A DNA stretch of 64,000 bases from Homalodisca vitripennis (Eukaryota > Arthropoda > Insecta > Hemiptera > Cicadellidae), in contig NW_025776225.1 in assembly GCF_021130785.1 (NCBI RefSeq), forward strand, positions 124,001-188,000, read 5' to 3'. The stretch's first letter is position 1. Each line of letters starts with the position of its first letter. Under the pieces are notes generated by a model. That model was not told the DNA's origin. It saw only the letters and a program-made list of their open reading frames with translations, and searched no databases. The position numbers and the translations under genes are program-made. Positions 44,890-58,827 of this stretch are shown here, in pieces.

Positions 44890-47207
44890 GTATACACTCA
44901 TATGAGACATTTAAACGTTACATATAAACAATTTTACCTTATTTTAAGTGCACTCCTGCGATGTAGTATTTTCCCTTCCTATCCCAAACTTTTATTACTT
45001 CAACACTGATATGAAACTTAACTCAACGAATAACAAAATACATGTATCGTGTGGCAAGGTATCTTGAGAAAGAATTAATCTGTAGGTTTTATATTATTCA
45101 TGACATGTCATATCTGTGTAGAGAAGAATAAGTTCTATGATTGTCCGTGGAGGTTTGATGGACACCATTAACGTCATTACTCAGTAGGCTGAATAAAAGT
45201 TTTCTTTATTTGCCGGGTATTATCTACTACATTTTTCAACATTCATCTCATTTTTGCTCGTCTCTGTATCCCCCGGGGTCTTTGTCTAAGAGGCAATGGT
45301 AGCTTAAGACTACGGTTTTTGAAAGAAAACATACACAGCAAAATATTTCAACTACCAATCAAACCATCAAAACTTTTTGAATACACAGCATCCTACGACT
45401 AAGCAAACACTATAGATACAAATTTAATAAAAGTTAAAAGTCGTTTGACAGGTATTTGGTCCTCCAATTATGTGTCAGTTTACGTACTTAAGCACATATG
45501 TGGCAGAAACTGTCAAAAACATAATTATTAAAAACAAGGACTCTATGGTTTAATGGTAGCATACTCGAATCGTAAGTAAGAGATCCGCATTTGAGTCCTG
45601 TTGAACCAATTATACACATATTATATAATTTTAGGATAGCTTGTCATTCCAATCAAACAGTTTGCATACAAGTTTATCAAGAGTATTTTTATTACTGCAC
45701 ATAATTATTCACTTAGAGATATATGAGACAGCTAAAGAAAATTATCACGTGTGTTTGTAAATTTGCCATAAACCTGAGTAGTTACATAAACATGAATTTA
45801 TGTCAATCACATGAAACAGTCAACATAAAAATAAATAGTGAATTAGTCAGTAAACGGCTTCTTGTGAAGGCTTTTATAACAACATCAAGATTACAACATG
45901 TAATCGTATTTTAGGTAACGTATAAAGATAGATAAAATGATCCGCTTACTGGTTTGGTCCTCTTTCCCCGGCTGATGTAATCATCTCAATCAGCCGGTCG
46001 TGACAGGACTGATAAACACAATCAGCAGCAGCACATCTCTGATATCGGTTGTGACGTAGTATTTCCACGACTGATACCTGGGCGGGTAATGGAACTAAAG
46101 TTTGTAAAATGTGGAGAGTCCAAGTAAAATAAGTGTTTTAGTTTCCTTTAATTCCTTTGCCATACAAATCTTAGATTAAAAACAATTAAGTTTTTGATTT
46201 TAGTTTAAACATTTAAATGTGCTACTCTGAGTAAAAGTGACTCCATGGAAAATGGCCTTCTTTTGTTAAAGCACCTGTTTTAATAAAAATATAAAATATT
46301 CTCACAACTTTTCGGTAATTTTGACATATTTTACCAAATCTTATCAGTAAAGCTTATTAGTAACCAAATCGCTCATAAATCAAATTTACATTTCACAGAG
46401 CTAATTTTTAATTTAAAGATACTATTCATTTACACAATAACAATACCAATATAATTTTTGTAACACTTGCCACGTTAGTATACATAATTAGTAGTAAAAA
46501 TAAAATATAAATATTAAAATTATTACTTTTACTGTAGGAATAAAAAATCTATGTTTATTGACGTTTTATTTATAACAGCTACAAGCATAATAGCATGAAA
46601 GTTGAAAAAAAACTTTCACGACACAAGAGGCCGGTGAACAGTGAGGCACGTGGGGCGGGAGTTTGGGGAGACCCAATCTGATTATCTGATTCATTTTTTC
46701 GGTGTTTATTGCATTTTTCGAGCTTAGAGATTCAAATAGGAACATTCGAAAACTTGTAGTGCTCTTATTATTGCTTGAAGCATGATATCTGCAACATCTG
46801 CTAATCAACTAATATATTCTATTGGATAGGAAATAACAAACAATTTAATATTTTAATATGTAGAACGATATAGTCACGTACGTTAGATATAGAGTACTAA
46901 GAGTGAGGTTTTTAGTTGGTGTTCTGTACCGTAGATTACAGACAGTCTCTCTCTCCCCTCTCTCCAACCCCTCTCTCCCACTATTCAAAAAGGATATTCA
47001 CCCCTCTCCACCACTCCCTCTCCATTATACCTCTCCCTCCCTCCCTCTACAAAATATATAATGAAAAAACAAATTTCTAGTTGGTATGAATTCATAAATA
47101 ACAAATAATTATAATTTCATGTCAATGGAATTGGAACATAATTTTAACGTCTATTACTATAAGTTTAGTTTTCTTATATCTAATTATAGCTTTATATTAA
47201 CTAGTGA
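44890..47207. other. Gene-free DNA with tRNA-like sequence and CT tract
   Basis: Apart from the tRNA-like sequence near 45540, this holds a C/T-rich tract at about 46946-47050. No gene recognised. Confidence 0.45.
45538..45608 (+). pseudogene. tRNA-Thr(CGT)-like sequence
   Basis: A near-consensus A box, TGGTTTAATGGTAG, is followed by an anticodon-loop-like ATCGTAA (anticodon CGT), then GATCCGCATTTGAGTCCTG in the place of the T arm, with a B-box-like ATTTGAGTCC. Acceptor and anticodon stems pair poorly, so it is a decayed tRNA gene or SINE head rather than a working tRNA. Confidence 0.45.
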
Positions 47208-49366
47208 GTCAATTTCGTCTTAAATAACATTATTATTCCGTTTGGCCAAGGCCAAGAGGCTATAATTACAGGACAACAAATCGAGAGGGAGCCCAAAATT
47301 AATAAAACAATAAGAGACATAAGGCCTAGCAACATTGCTCTCCTAAACACCTCTCTTTTTAAAGAACAATGGTACTTTCTAAATTCAAGCCAAACAGTAG
47401 AACAGCAGTTCCAGGCATTCAATAATTGCCTAAATTTTCATCTAAATCTATGCTGTCCTACAAAAACAATTAAAATATGCCAAAAAAAGACAAGAAATAC
47501 TTGGATCACGAAAGGAATATTGGTTTCAAGAGACAAACTAAAATTCCTTTCCGAAATTTATAGATCAGATTCAAATGAAAATTTCAAAATTTATTACCGA
47601 AACTACAAAAGAATTTACCGAAAAGTGATTCAAGCCGCGAAATCATATGATGTCTCAAAAAAAATTCTTTCTTCTAAAAATGTTTCTAAAACTGTTTGGG
47701 ACATTATTAACAATAAAAATAAAGCTCACAAACAGATCAAAATTAAAATTGGAGATACCTTGGTGCAGGATGAAGCTGGGATCGCCCATGAGTTTAGTAG
47801 ATTTTTTGCGTCTGTTGATTGTGGGCGAGGTCCTCGACCGTCACAGCCCCAGGTTAATCACGCGCGAAGACGTAGTCCAGTAAAATCAATGATACTGGCA
47901 CCTGTACTTGAGGAAGAGTTGGAAAAAATTGTTCAGCAACTCCCGGCCAAAAAATCAACCGATATAAATTTATTGTCCATGTGGATCTTGAAAAAATGTG
48001 CCAAGCATATTGTGAGCCCTCTGACTCAATTGGTAAATCTGTCTTTTCAAACAGGAGTTTTCCCCTCCCTCCTGAAAAATGCTAAAGTACACCCCATTTT
48101 CAAAAAAGATGACCCATGCTCCCTTAACAATTATCGGCCTGTCCAATTTGGCTTCAGAACGGGAAAATCGACGGTAGACGCTGTGGTGAGTCTGGTCTAA
48201 ATGGTTTTAGAGGGGTTAGAGTGTCGGAATCCCACCATAAGTGTGTTTCTCGACTTATCCAAAGCATTCGACTGTGTTGACCATAATACACTTCTTGACA
48301 AACTTGAATCTCATGGCATTCGAGGTGTGCCCTGCTGTGGATTAAATCATTTCTAAGCCATAGAACACAGACTGTCCAAATTACAAATCAACTTTCAAGT
48401 CCATTGGATTTGAGATATGGAGTTCCCCAAGGCTCCATCCTCAGTCCAATCCTTTTTCTGGTCTATGTCAATGACATCGAGTAATCACTTCTGTACGGGA
48501 ATTTCGTGCAGTATGCTGATGACACGACTCTCTGTTTTAACGATAAATCAAAAGAAGTTTTGGAACAAAAAGCTTTTGTTGACCTTAACAATTGCGTCCA
48601 AAACTTTCATAGCCTCAACCTCACAACAAATTCCACAAAATCTAATTTTCTGAATTTCGCCCTGCGACCAATGGACGTTGGGTGTAGGCCTTTCGTCATG
48701 CTGGGAGACTCCACATTAGAAGAAGTTTACTCCTCTAAATTCCTTGGTATATACCTTGATCGAGGTTTGACATGGAATGTTCACATTTATTCAGTTTGTT
48801 CAAAATTAGCATCTGTCGTTTATGTTTTAAGATCTTTAGCCAAATACTGCCCAAGTCAGGTTCTGATGGCGGCGTATTACGGCCTGATTTACCCACATCT
48901 TTCCTACGGAGTGATTTTGTGGGGAGCTTGCTCAAACAATCAAATTTTGAGAGTTTTCAGACTTCAAAAGAAAGCGATTAGAACAATCGCCAACATGAAC
49001 TTCAGAGAGTCGTGTAGACCAGCTTTCAAAAAATTGCAGCTGTTGACCCTGCCATGTCTCTATATCTTGGAGGCAGTTTTATTCTGTAAGTCAAAATGTG
49101 CCCTGACTAGGGGCCGTGACGTGCATGAATATGAAACGAGAGGCAGAGACAACTACCGTACTGGGCGACACAGAACGGTGGTTTATGAACACCTGCCCTC
49201 GCAGGCAGGTGTCCGTTTCATCAACAGTTTGCCGGATTCCATGAAAAACGTACAAACGCCCAAGGCGTTAAAAACTCGTCTGAAGCGCTTTTTAGCGTCT
49301 AAAGCATTCTATAGCGTCGACAAGTTTTTGAATTATAGTTGGGAGACCTCCAATCTAGAAGACTGA
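47208..49366 (+). pseudogene. LINE ORF2: linker, reverse transcriptase, C-terminus
   Basis: The frame is open from 47208 (no Met needed; a stop precedes) to 48200. It covers a linker with RDIRPSNIALLN and the RT N-terminus (AKVHPIFKKDD, LNNYRP). There NNYRP joins QFGFRTGKST directly, so roughly 40 residues of RT are deleted. [13 protein letters not shown] lies at about 48245 in a second frame, RYGVPQGSILSPILF at about 48415, and the catalytic YADD at about 48512 in a third. The last frame (48506-49366) runs through FLGIYLDRGLTW to the C-terminal NYRTGRHRTVVY region. Not functional. Confidence 0.85.
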
Positions 49367-49548
49367 CACTGGCGTTGGCAGTGGAGAGAATTGGCGAGTA
49401 AGTGGTATGGATGAAAGTAACGATTGTATGTCTGAATGTGGTATTGTGAACGAATGTAAAAATTATAGATTTATTCGGTATGAATTTTGCCACATAATTG
49501 TAATATTATCAACGGCAATAAAAGACTTGACTTTGACTTTGATGTCTG
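47208..49548 (+). mobile_element. LINE (non-LTR retrotransposon), plus strand
   Basis: An ORF2 copy truncated at its 5' end in the linker before RT. It continues through RT and the C-terminal region to a 3' end with GCAATAAAAGACTTGACTTTGACTTTG and a short (GACTTT)n tail at about 49528-49548. Same family as the fragment at 36320-36798. It has an internal deletion in the RT fingers and at least three frame breaks. Confidence 0.85.
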
Positions 49549-49859
49549 AATTGTTCAACATAAGCTGTTGAAAGTGAACATGTTTAACGTAAACTTACTC
49601 ATTTGTGTATACACTCAGTAGCTTGAATATTCAAACATGAAAATGTAATAAGTCTTAGAAAATGTTTCTGAAAAATACTAAAAATGCTTAAAGGTCAATG
49701 AAGGATGATAGTTAGAAAATAGTTTGTAAATAGGTATTTCTATGGTATTCACATTTAATTTAGGCGCCTTTGATTTATATGATTTTAATATTTACAATTA
49801 TTTATATATTTTTAAATTTTAATTTGGCCGTTAGAGCTTTACTTCGACTATCAGAGCCT
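49549..49859. other. Gene-free AT-rich DNA
   Basis: No supported feature after the LINE tail. Confidence 0.45.
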
Positions 49860-50520
49860 ACTGATTACAATAACCGTGAAAAGCCACCAAAGTGTGCTGC
49901 TGATTATTTTAGATCTTAATCCCCTAATGGTTTCTTAAAATGCAAGTGTTTTATTGGAGGAGGAAAATATAAGTTACCCTACTTTACTTTAATAACGTGT
50001 TCAGACTTTCTGAATAAATAATGAAACTGCGTACTTGTGTGTTTACGAGGGAACTGAAATTTTAATTTTTATATTAAGTTCGAATGAGGATGTGGGCTGA
50101 AGTAAACTAACCGCAATCTATAACTGTACAACCATTGTACAACCAAAATCTATATAAATGCAATAAATTAGTGAAATTATCTGGACAAACAGAAACAACC
50201 ATCTCTGAAAAAGGTAGACAGCTCATATTTTCTCGTGTTACAATGAAAGTATATTCATCTAATTCAGTCATAATTTACCTAAAGGATTTTCACTAAAGGA
50301 CTTAAACTGAGAGATAAAAATTGGTAATAAATATTTAAAACGGGTGGCAAGAGATAAACATTAGAATTCCAGACTTGTACCTAACTGACACTCCGTAAAA
50401 TCAAATGGCTCCCCATTGTCTCTTGCATTCACTGCGGTCTGAAATGTCTGAATGGCCAGCCATTAGCGCTTCCCTACGCTAAACTCGACTACAGCGTTCG
50501 CAAATTATTGCAATCATTCA
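49860..50520 (+). repeat. Dispersed repeat, family B copy 3 (diverged)
   Basis: AAAGTGTGCTGCTGATTATTTTAGATC near 49890 and ATTGTCTCTTGCATTCACTGCGGTCTGAAATG near 50418 match family B blocks near 15093 and 15632. More diverged than copies 1 and 2. Confidence 0.45.
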
Positions 50521-53500
50521 CTTATTTAAAACGTATTTTTAATTTTTTTGATTCCAATCTCTTCACGATATAAGTTCAAATTAATGCATCTCTCGAGATT
50601 TCTTGTATTTAAATTGCCTTAGACAATTAATTGACGATTTATGAAGAGATTATGAGTGTGCATTTCGAAAAGAAAATTTTGTGACCACCTCCGTACTACA
50701 TGAAAGTGCTAGATTTTGAACGTCCTTCTATGGTTTTCATTCGTTTAACCCATTATTCTTAACTTTTAGATTAAATACATGGTTGATATATTTCAGTTGA
50801 AACGCAAAACCATTAAATATAATAACTTAGTCAAACCTGGTGATTGGATTGTATAGTACCTTAATCTTAAAATACTAAGCAAAACAATAATCAGTGATTA
50901 GTGAATAATATATTATAAAGGGTAAAAAGTAATAATATAATTTTGAAATTAAAAATTTGAATGGAGTCTCGGGACTGACCGACAGAAGTGACAACTACTT
51001 ATAACGGGCTGTTATTGTTATAATTTAAAATAATATGAGAAACTCAATTCTCAACATAAACAAAGTGTTATATTTTTTTATGTTATACATTATTTTTGTA
51101 ATATTTTTATATATCATACATCACTAACTTCTAAATATTAAGGTAATAAGAATTTTTACATGGTTATTATTATAATTTGTACTAGTTTCTGTAATTTGGT
51201 CAGTATAATTTTCCTAATGTCCTAAACAATTACTTCATTTTTATTGTCATTACATTGTAAAAATTATGGGTTATTAATAACTTATATAAGAAATAAAAAA
51301 TCAGGAATAAAATCTTGCTACATAAATTGTAATCACAGGATCTATTTTTTTTCAATATCTCGTTATAATTTTGTTTCTATCGTTTGACATAATGATTCAA
51401 TGTAAAGGATAAAAGTCAATTGATGGTTTTGACGTTTTATTCAGTAAACTTTGTATTTAAATCTGTTTTTATGTAACTAATGTTTTATGTGAATGTAAAG
51501 TAAGACCCAATTCAATTGAGTTGAAGATATAACTGTAATCAACAGAAAGACTAATTCTCCTCCAGGATTAAATTACACTACAGCTTTTTTTAGCTATAAA
51601 GAATTTAATGAATTTTCTTGTAACCCTTTTTTTAAGTCTCGTCAGGACGAAACTAGTTGAACTGGAATAGGAATGTATATTAACCGTGCTGAAATTCAAT
51701 TCAGAACTGATGAGCTATAAATGCTGCTAATAAATGATGCAGTAATTTTATAAATTTTACGTTTATGTACGTGGATTCACTAATAAATAAATTACTAGTC
51801 ATAGATATATTAAAATCAGTATTTAACAAATATTTTAGTCTATTTGCAATGATTGTGTAGCGTAGAAAGTTTTGCATTTTAAGTCATCGTCAGCTTTTAA
51901 ATCGGAGCTTAAAAACGTATCCTGAAAAATTCTATAACCAAGAAAGGTCCGCAGAAGAAAGAATATATCCAGACGATTTGATGTTTCGGAAGAAATATAA
52001 TAATATGACTCAGTTAATATGAGTTAACTAATCGAGCAGTTAAAAAATAAAATCATTGTAAAACTATACCAGATTAGAAAAGCATTTCGTTACTTTCTTA
52101 TCATAAATAATATTGTATGGTATTTTGTTTTATATTCTCTTTTAATTCTCTCCTGAAAGATTGTTCATTACGGTCAACTTTTGTTACTGCTGATAAGATT
52201 TTTATGTAAACCGATTGTTTAATTTTCTTAAAGCTGTCATTAAGTTTGAAATAATATGGAAAACATAAACATACGTGACGCGAAACGAAAGTTTTCCCCA
52301 TGTACAACATACATCCATAGCCCACCAAAAGAAGAAGTCACGTCAACAAGAAGCGACAGCTATCTCTCACTAGCACGCCCGAATAAACCACTGAACGGAG
52401 AAATGCCCTGAAATCAAAATGGGCGCGTAGTTCCACCCCTAGCGACTACAAAGCGATCAAGCTTGACGTTCCGTGACGCGAAACGAAAAATTCTTCTCTT
52501 GCAAAACATACATCTATAGCCCGCAAAAAACGTATTCATTTCTCAAAGTCCATAAATTTAATTTTACACTCTAAATGTATATTTAGTCGTAGGCTATTAC
52601 GCTTTATTTATGGAACTTGACCGCTAAAAGTTTAAACGACTACGATTACAAAATCTGTTTTATTACAATTCAAAAGTAATTTGTTAAAAACTGCTTCTTA
52701 TAATGATTTGGACCGAAACTTTAATCGCTTTTAATAGCACCATTCTCTTTCGCACGTAGAATGTATATTTTAAGTACAAACACAAAGTTTCCCATCATTC
52801 GGTCTGGACAGACGAAGTATTGGGTATGAGTCTAACTCAAGGAGTAGCTCTAAAATTCATTAAAATCTCTAAGAATATGTTTATTATTTTAGGGAGGAAC
52901 ATTTTAAAAACCGAATATAATTAAATTTTTCGATGAAACATTACATCTTAGTACTCACTATGGATGAAGAGTGTCCGAGAAGTGATATATTCATAGTATC
53001 TAACTTTCTGTTTTAGTTATAAGAAAATACATCATATCTCATTTATATTAATACTAGGGATTATTCAAAATTACTGCATCGTTACTCAACTGCTGTAATG
53101 TTCAATTTACATAATAAAATCTACTCTATAACGCCATCTTTACTGTTTTAAACATCTATCTACTGTATTTCAAAAACATTTTACTGTAGTTGATTAAAAA
53201 CATTTTTTAATTTTATCTTAAGTAGCTATTAAAAAGGGCTGTATCTATGAATGGATTACTACTCGAGAAATTTTAGCTGTTCGAATAATTTATATATAGG
53301 AGATTATTCACACTTTCCACAAACAAACAATATTAGAAAATAAATTAAATACAACTAAATTAAAATCATAAACTATTTAAGATGTTATATTTTGCGGAGT
53401 TTGATTTTATTGAAGATTGCTTAGGAAAATATACATCTCTTTTGTATAATAAGCCTCATAGAATTAACCAAATGTATAGCGATGTAGGAATAGAACTTGA

Positions 53501-54225
53501 ACGGTAAAATGATAAAGGTATTGTAAAGTGTATACCGTTTGTAGGCCTAGTACGTCTCGAGGTCACCAGAGAGTGCCTCTATGATGATTTTGGAATTTTG
53601 GAAGCACTAAGTAGCCTTTACCGCTGTGATTATCTTTTCACTTATATAGGATAGAAAATACAATTCATAATTGCTATAACTATGCATCGCTCACCAATAA
53701 TATATAAGAGATATAATAGTTAGGCCTACTTCATGTCTTAGATTAACTATAAACCTAACGAAGAGTTAAAATTTCAGATCTCAATACTGAGTATTGCTGA
53801 TTTCTTGTGTCACGGAATAATGACAAATTCTGTAACAACATCATGTTTCATTCACAACAATTTTGTAAACCAGATTAAACAAAGAATATAAAATAATTTT
53901 GGTAAATACATTTTTAAAACGTAATTATGGTTTAAACTTTGAACGTGTTAGATAATTGTTTATAATACAATATTTTGACGATCACAAACTCAGCGAGTTG
54001 ATAAATAATTTAACTAATCTGTTAAGTAAAAATTAAACAACAGTTAAAATAAATAATAACAAATTCCTTCACTTCTTGCAAGTCGTATATCTCCTGCACC
54101 ACCTGTAAAATATTTTTAAATAAAAAATCCTCTGTTAAGAGGTTAAAAATACAATTTAAAAATCTCTGTGAATAAATGTATACTTTATTTTGAATGTGCT
54201 AACATCACTGAGTATAACTGAAAAC
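50521..54225. other. Gene-free AT-rich DNA
   Basis: Only the direct repeat at 52274-52525 stands out. Confidence 0.45.
52274..52525. repeat. Direct repeat pair, ~196 bp apart
   Basis: GTGACGCGAAACGAAA followed by AACATACATC(C/T)ATAGCCC occurs at about 52276 and 52472. The DNA between is less AT-rich than its surroundings (GGGCGCGTAG, CCCTAGCGAC). Confidence 0.65.
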
Positions 54226-54870
54226 GTTGGGGGCAGAAAAAAGGAGTGTGTGGAAATTTAAAGACTGCCAGGTAAAGCCGGAATCAATCGGGTCAGGTAA
54301 CTCCGTTGATTCTAATCTTATCCCTAAGCTACATGAGAAATATTTGAGAAAAATGGAAAGTACTATTTAGGAATAATTGGCCATTCATGCTAATGATTTA
54401 TCAAATGAAATAAACAGTTTTGAACAATCTTTGGAGTTTTTTCTAACAAAATTGATACATATGAATAAAGTGCCAGGACCTTCCACAACAAATTAAAAAC
54501 CGTAGACGATTATCATGCTGAAATTGTTAAACAAAATATAGCCCTTTCTAAAGAAGTCCGTTTTTAAAAACAGATGCTTGAAAATTTGGATCAATACAAT
54601 AGGAATTGTAATATTCAGATATATGGTGTTCCCGAATTGGAGAAGGAAACAATGCCTGAAAATATTCAGGACCCTATAGATTTCATTGAAGATATTCAAG
54701 CATGCCATAGAGTTTCTATGAAGAACAAAACAGTTATAAAACCAATTGTGGTTTAGTTTGTAAACAGGAAAAAAGCAATTTAGTGTTGGCCAAAGCTAGG
54801 GAAAATAGGGATCGCCTAAAGTCTACTGCTTTTGTGAATAATGTATTACAGGCTAAAGGTATTATTTGTT
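54226..54870 (+). pseudogene. LINE ORF1-like (Baculo_FP-like) protein remnant
   Basis: A coiled-coil-like N-terminal part with several stops is followed by an open piece (54574-54756). It contains MLENLDQYNRNCNIQIYGVPE and DIQACHRVSMKN, then after a stop FVNRKKSNLVLAKARENRDRL. The order (E-L-E-Q-Y-S-R-R-N-N-I-x-I-x-G-I/V-P-E, HRV, xVxFVNRxxK, AR..R) is that of ORF1-type nucleic-acid-binding proteins of LINEs and the related Baculo_FP family. No RT is found next to it. Dead copy. Confidence 0.6.
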
Positions 54871-57800
54871 AAGTGTGATCATACTAGCAGGACCAGTAGT
54901 TGTGACCTTTGAAAATGATTTAGAAAGGATGATCAAGGGAGGAAGAGGAACCTAAGGAACCTAAATATATTTTAAACTGTACCTAGTGGACAGACTGTAT
55001 ATTTTACAAACTTATGATTTACGTTGTGTTAGAGACAAAAAGAAAATCACATACCAACTTTGGTGTAATCCTGAGCAGTTAGAAATGGATCGATATTGTT
55101 GAACCGCTGCACAAGATTTCGTTTCACGACGTAGACATCACGATGGCAGTGGAGAATTTCATAATACTCTCCGGTTGATTGCACTCCAAAAATTTAATTC
55201 AGGGAACAGTTTACAATAATTATTAGAGGCCAATATATTTAATAATTTGGGCTGTGTGAAATAATAGGGTCGGATAACGCGCGGGGCTTATTTCAGAGTT
55301 TAGGAATAAACTATTTAGGTGGGGACCAAAAACTCAAACAACTATACTTTACAACCCCTAAGGTAATAAGTGTGAAATTTCTATCAGAAACCTGAGCAAT
55401 AATTTAACTTGTTTTTATAGTAAAAATAGAAAACATTTACGGAAAATGTGTGAAATACAGCAAGGCAGTAATTCATGTGTAAATATTGGAACTAGTTACT
55501 TACGTTTTAAACTTTTATTAAGTTAAAAACCATGTAATCAATTAGTGTTGAAATGGGGACTTAGTGAAAATAAACTCGGTGTTATTGAGTGTAATCAGTT
55601 GGCTGATGGAATATTACATTTTAGGAAGCGACAATAATCGGAATCATAAAGTAGGAGCCACTGTACATTGTTGAATTTCAGGGCACATACTTAAATTGCT
55701 GAATAAATATGAAGAATAATTCAAAGTTGTAATGGGTGATATCTGATTGTAGTTATATAGTGCGGCGTACAAACGATTTAAGCAAAATACAATATTGCCA
55801 TGTTCAGGACTTGAAAGGAGTTTAACATAATGGAATGTCTACATTAAAGATATTTTACAGGATGGAAACTTATTTATATAAAGTAAATTATAAATGAATC
55901 TATAAATATAAAGTTACAAAACCAAGCCCCCGAGTATTTGGTATTATTGTGTTTTTGTTACAGGAACGAAATGTAAATAAATAACATGAGACGGATGTCA
56001 TGGTGGAATAGGGGAATATGAAAATATTGTAATATTTAAATAATAATGTTGAGTTATAATGAGATCAATATTGGTTTACAGATAAAACCCTTACACTTTG
56101 TTTAGATTACAGTATATATTTCTTACAGTGTTGGTCATGTTGTAAATACTAATTAATTGAATGCTAATTATTGCTCATAATTAATATGAGGCAACTAAAC
56201 CGCAGTTGTCTCATATATTCCATGTATTTATGTTTATCGAATTAATAAGGATGAAAAAATACGCTTGTTGTCCGGTTTCATGTAAATGACAAAATATTTA
56301 CGAGTTTTAATTTATTGATCGATTGGAATACTTTGAATTTATAAAGAAATGTTGAATACATTTTAAACTATTTTGATGTGAAATGATACTATTTCATAAT
56401 CTTTGAGCGCTGGTCTGGCAATAAACTATAACAATTGTACGATCAAAAATTATTTAGTCCCCCGGAATAACGGTTTCATGTACGACGTACGATAATGACA
56501 CTTCACTATATCGTTGCACAATCACTGCGATCACTGCACTGTTGTCAAGACACGAGAGAGTCGCGGACCAACATACAGTGGGACACGGCAGACTATCGGT
56601 ACCCACTCTGCGAGCTATTATAGACCTTGGTCCCATCAGCTGTACCAGGAAAATCAATAACTAGTGGACAAGGGTTAACTGATTATCGCTCCCGACTGTG
56701 GTGATTAAGGTAGTTTGTCATGTAGCAGAGACTTAGAATTTAAACATCCGATCATGTGCAACAGTCTTCAATTCAAAGAAGACACTCCCATTTTATGTTC
56801 TTAGCATTTGGATAATAATTTGTTAAGGATAGGTTACTGAAATTGGGTTTCCTTTCTATATGATGTTATTAAATATCTAACTTGTAAAATAAATGGAGAG
56901 GGGAGAAATGTAGTATCTGTTACGAAGGATTTTAAAACAAATTTATTAAATATTTATAGTAGAAAATATATGCGAAAACATTTTATATTTATTTGTTATG
57001 TCAAAATGTAGGTAAATTAATTACATAATTTCTAAAAAAAGGGTTTGCGGATGTAAGATGATACAGTGAGATAGAAGTTTTTCTAGTAGTCAAGTTTCTT
57101 AACGTGATTACAATAGGGGTAGTTTGAAGATTACTTTGTTATCTCTCACCTTGTGATTGGTTAGTTGGAGGCCAATCATAGGCTTGGTTTTTACTTAGCA
57201 GGTTTACTGATGGTATCAATAGCTATGACACGCGATTCTTGGAGTTTTCCTTTTTTTGTTGATTTAATTGAAGTTTTGCATTTTAATAGTCTCCTGTACC
57301 CATCTACGAGGGATTTGGCGTAAGCAGCACTTATATAGACGAATTATGATTTTGCAGATAGAAGTTGTGCTGTTTACTGATGGTAACATTCTTTTACAGG
57401 TATAATCTATACATTTTCATACCAAAAGGGAAATAAGAAGATTTAAATTCACTTAACAATTAACGTAATTTTCAAGAGAGCACATCTCGTTCCAAGTCTA
57501 GTTCAGAGTAAATTATTAAATTTCAATATTATTTAATAGTAATTGGTAATCATTTAGTATTCCATACTTGGAGGAATTTTATTCATCAGAGAGTAAAGTT
57601 TAAAAAAACGATTTTTTGGGTAAAACATAGTTAAACCAAAGTTTGTACTTTGAACCTGTACCAACAGTAACATTTGACAAATAAGTGATAAAGAGAACAT
57701 TTTTATTTATTAAATTGATAAATAAATGCAGTTTAAGTAAAATTTAAAAAAATTTTGTGAAACTTGCGGATCTCTCTATAGTAACTACCATCGTATCGAG

Positions 57801-58796
57801 TACATAGTAGAAGAAATACATTTTGTAAAGGAACGGGGTATGATTTTTTGAAAATTTTAAATGTGGCATATAAGTAATACATGTATATATTGACTACAAT
57901 GTTGTAACTTAAATTTGTGTATACAACTGCAAAGAAGTATGTAACGCGACAAGAGGTATAGTGAGGTATTCCTACCTTGTATAAGTTATAGTCACCTGTT
58001 ATGTAGAGCCAGTTCTCATCTTTTCTATATAGCATGAATGTCACAGACTACTATATGAAGTATAAGAGCGTTCAGAACATTGAGATGATGAGGATGTTTA
58101 AATTCACTTCAGGAACTACTGAATTATGAAACTCTGGTCAGCGACTATATCCTCTCCAACATTGTCCTTGTGTGGCTCGGATATGGATATACTACTGGTG
58201 TGTTTTTTCTCTTAATCCATATTTAGTGAATTTCGATAATCAATTACCACATTAAACGTATTAACTCATCAAACGAATTCTGAAATGGAGGCTGTGCTTC
58301 GATCACATTTTTTGGGTATAACAGTTTTTACTCTAACAAAGCTCTTGTAATTCAGTTGGTCATAAACTTTTCCAAATACGTTTAATAATTTATCCTACTT
58401 CATAACGTAGCTATTGTAGGAAATGTTAATGCAATGAGAATATTCCTCTTAGTTCAACGTTCGGAATATGACGCTGGCACAGACCTGACTTGTGGAATCT
58501 GGAGACAAGTTACTGTGAAGAGATTCTAAACCAGTCGGCGACTAAGAAGCTCAAAATGAACTTCAACATCCGAACTACCTATATCACAAAATATATGTGA
58601 ATAACTATATTCCATGTCTCATCAGTTGCACAGTTGATATATTCTCTAAGTACGGGGGAGAAATCTATAATTATGTTATAGATTGTTTTATGTATTTTAC
58701 ACCCACATATTCTGATCTGTATTAAAAGAAGTACTTGTAAACTTAACAACCCATTTTTCAAAGTTATTCTATAAATATATTTTTATTTCTATATAC

Positions 58797-58827
<31 letters not shown>

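Noticed and set aside
56454..56657. 67-codon minus-strand gene
   Set aside because: It is less AT-rich than its surroundings but has no recognisable family, signal or splice context.
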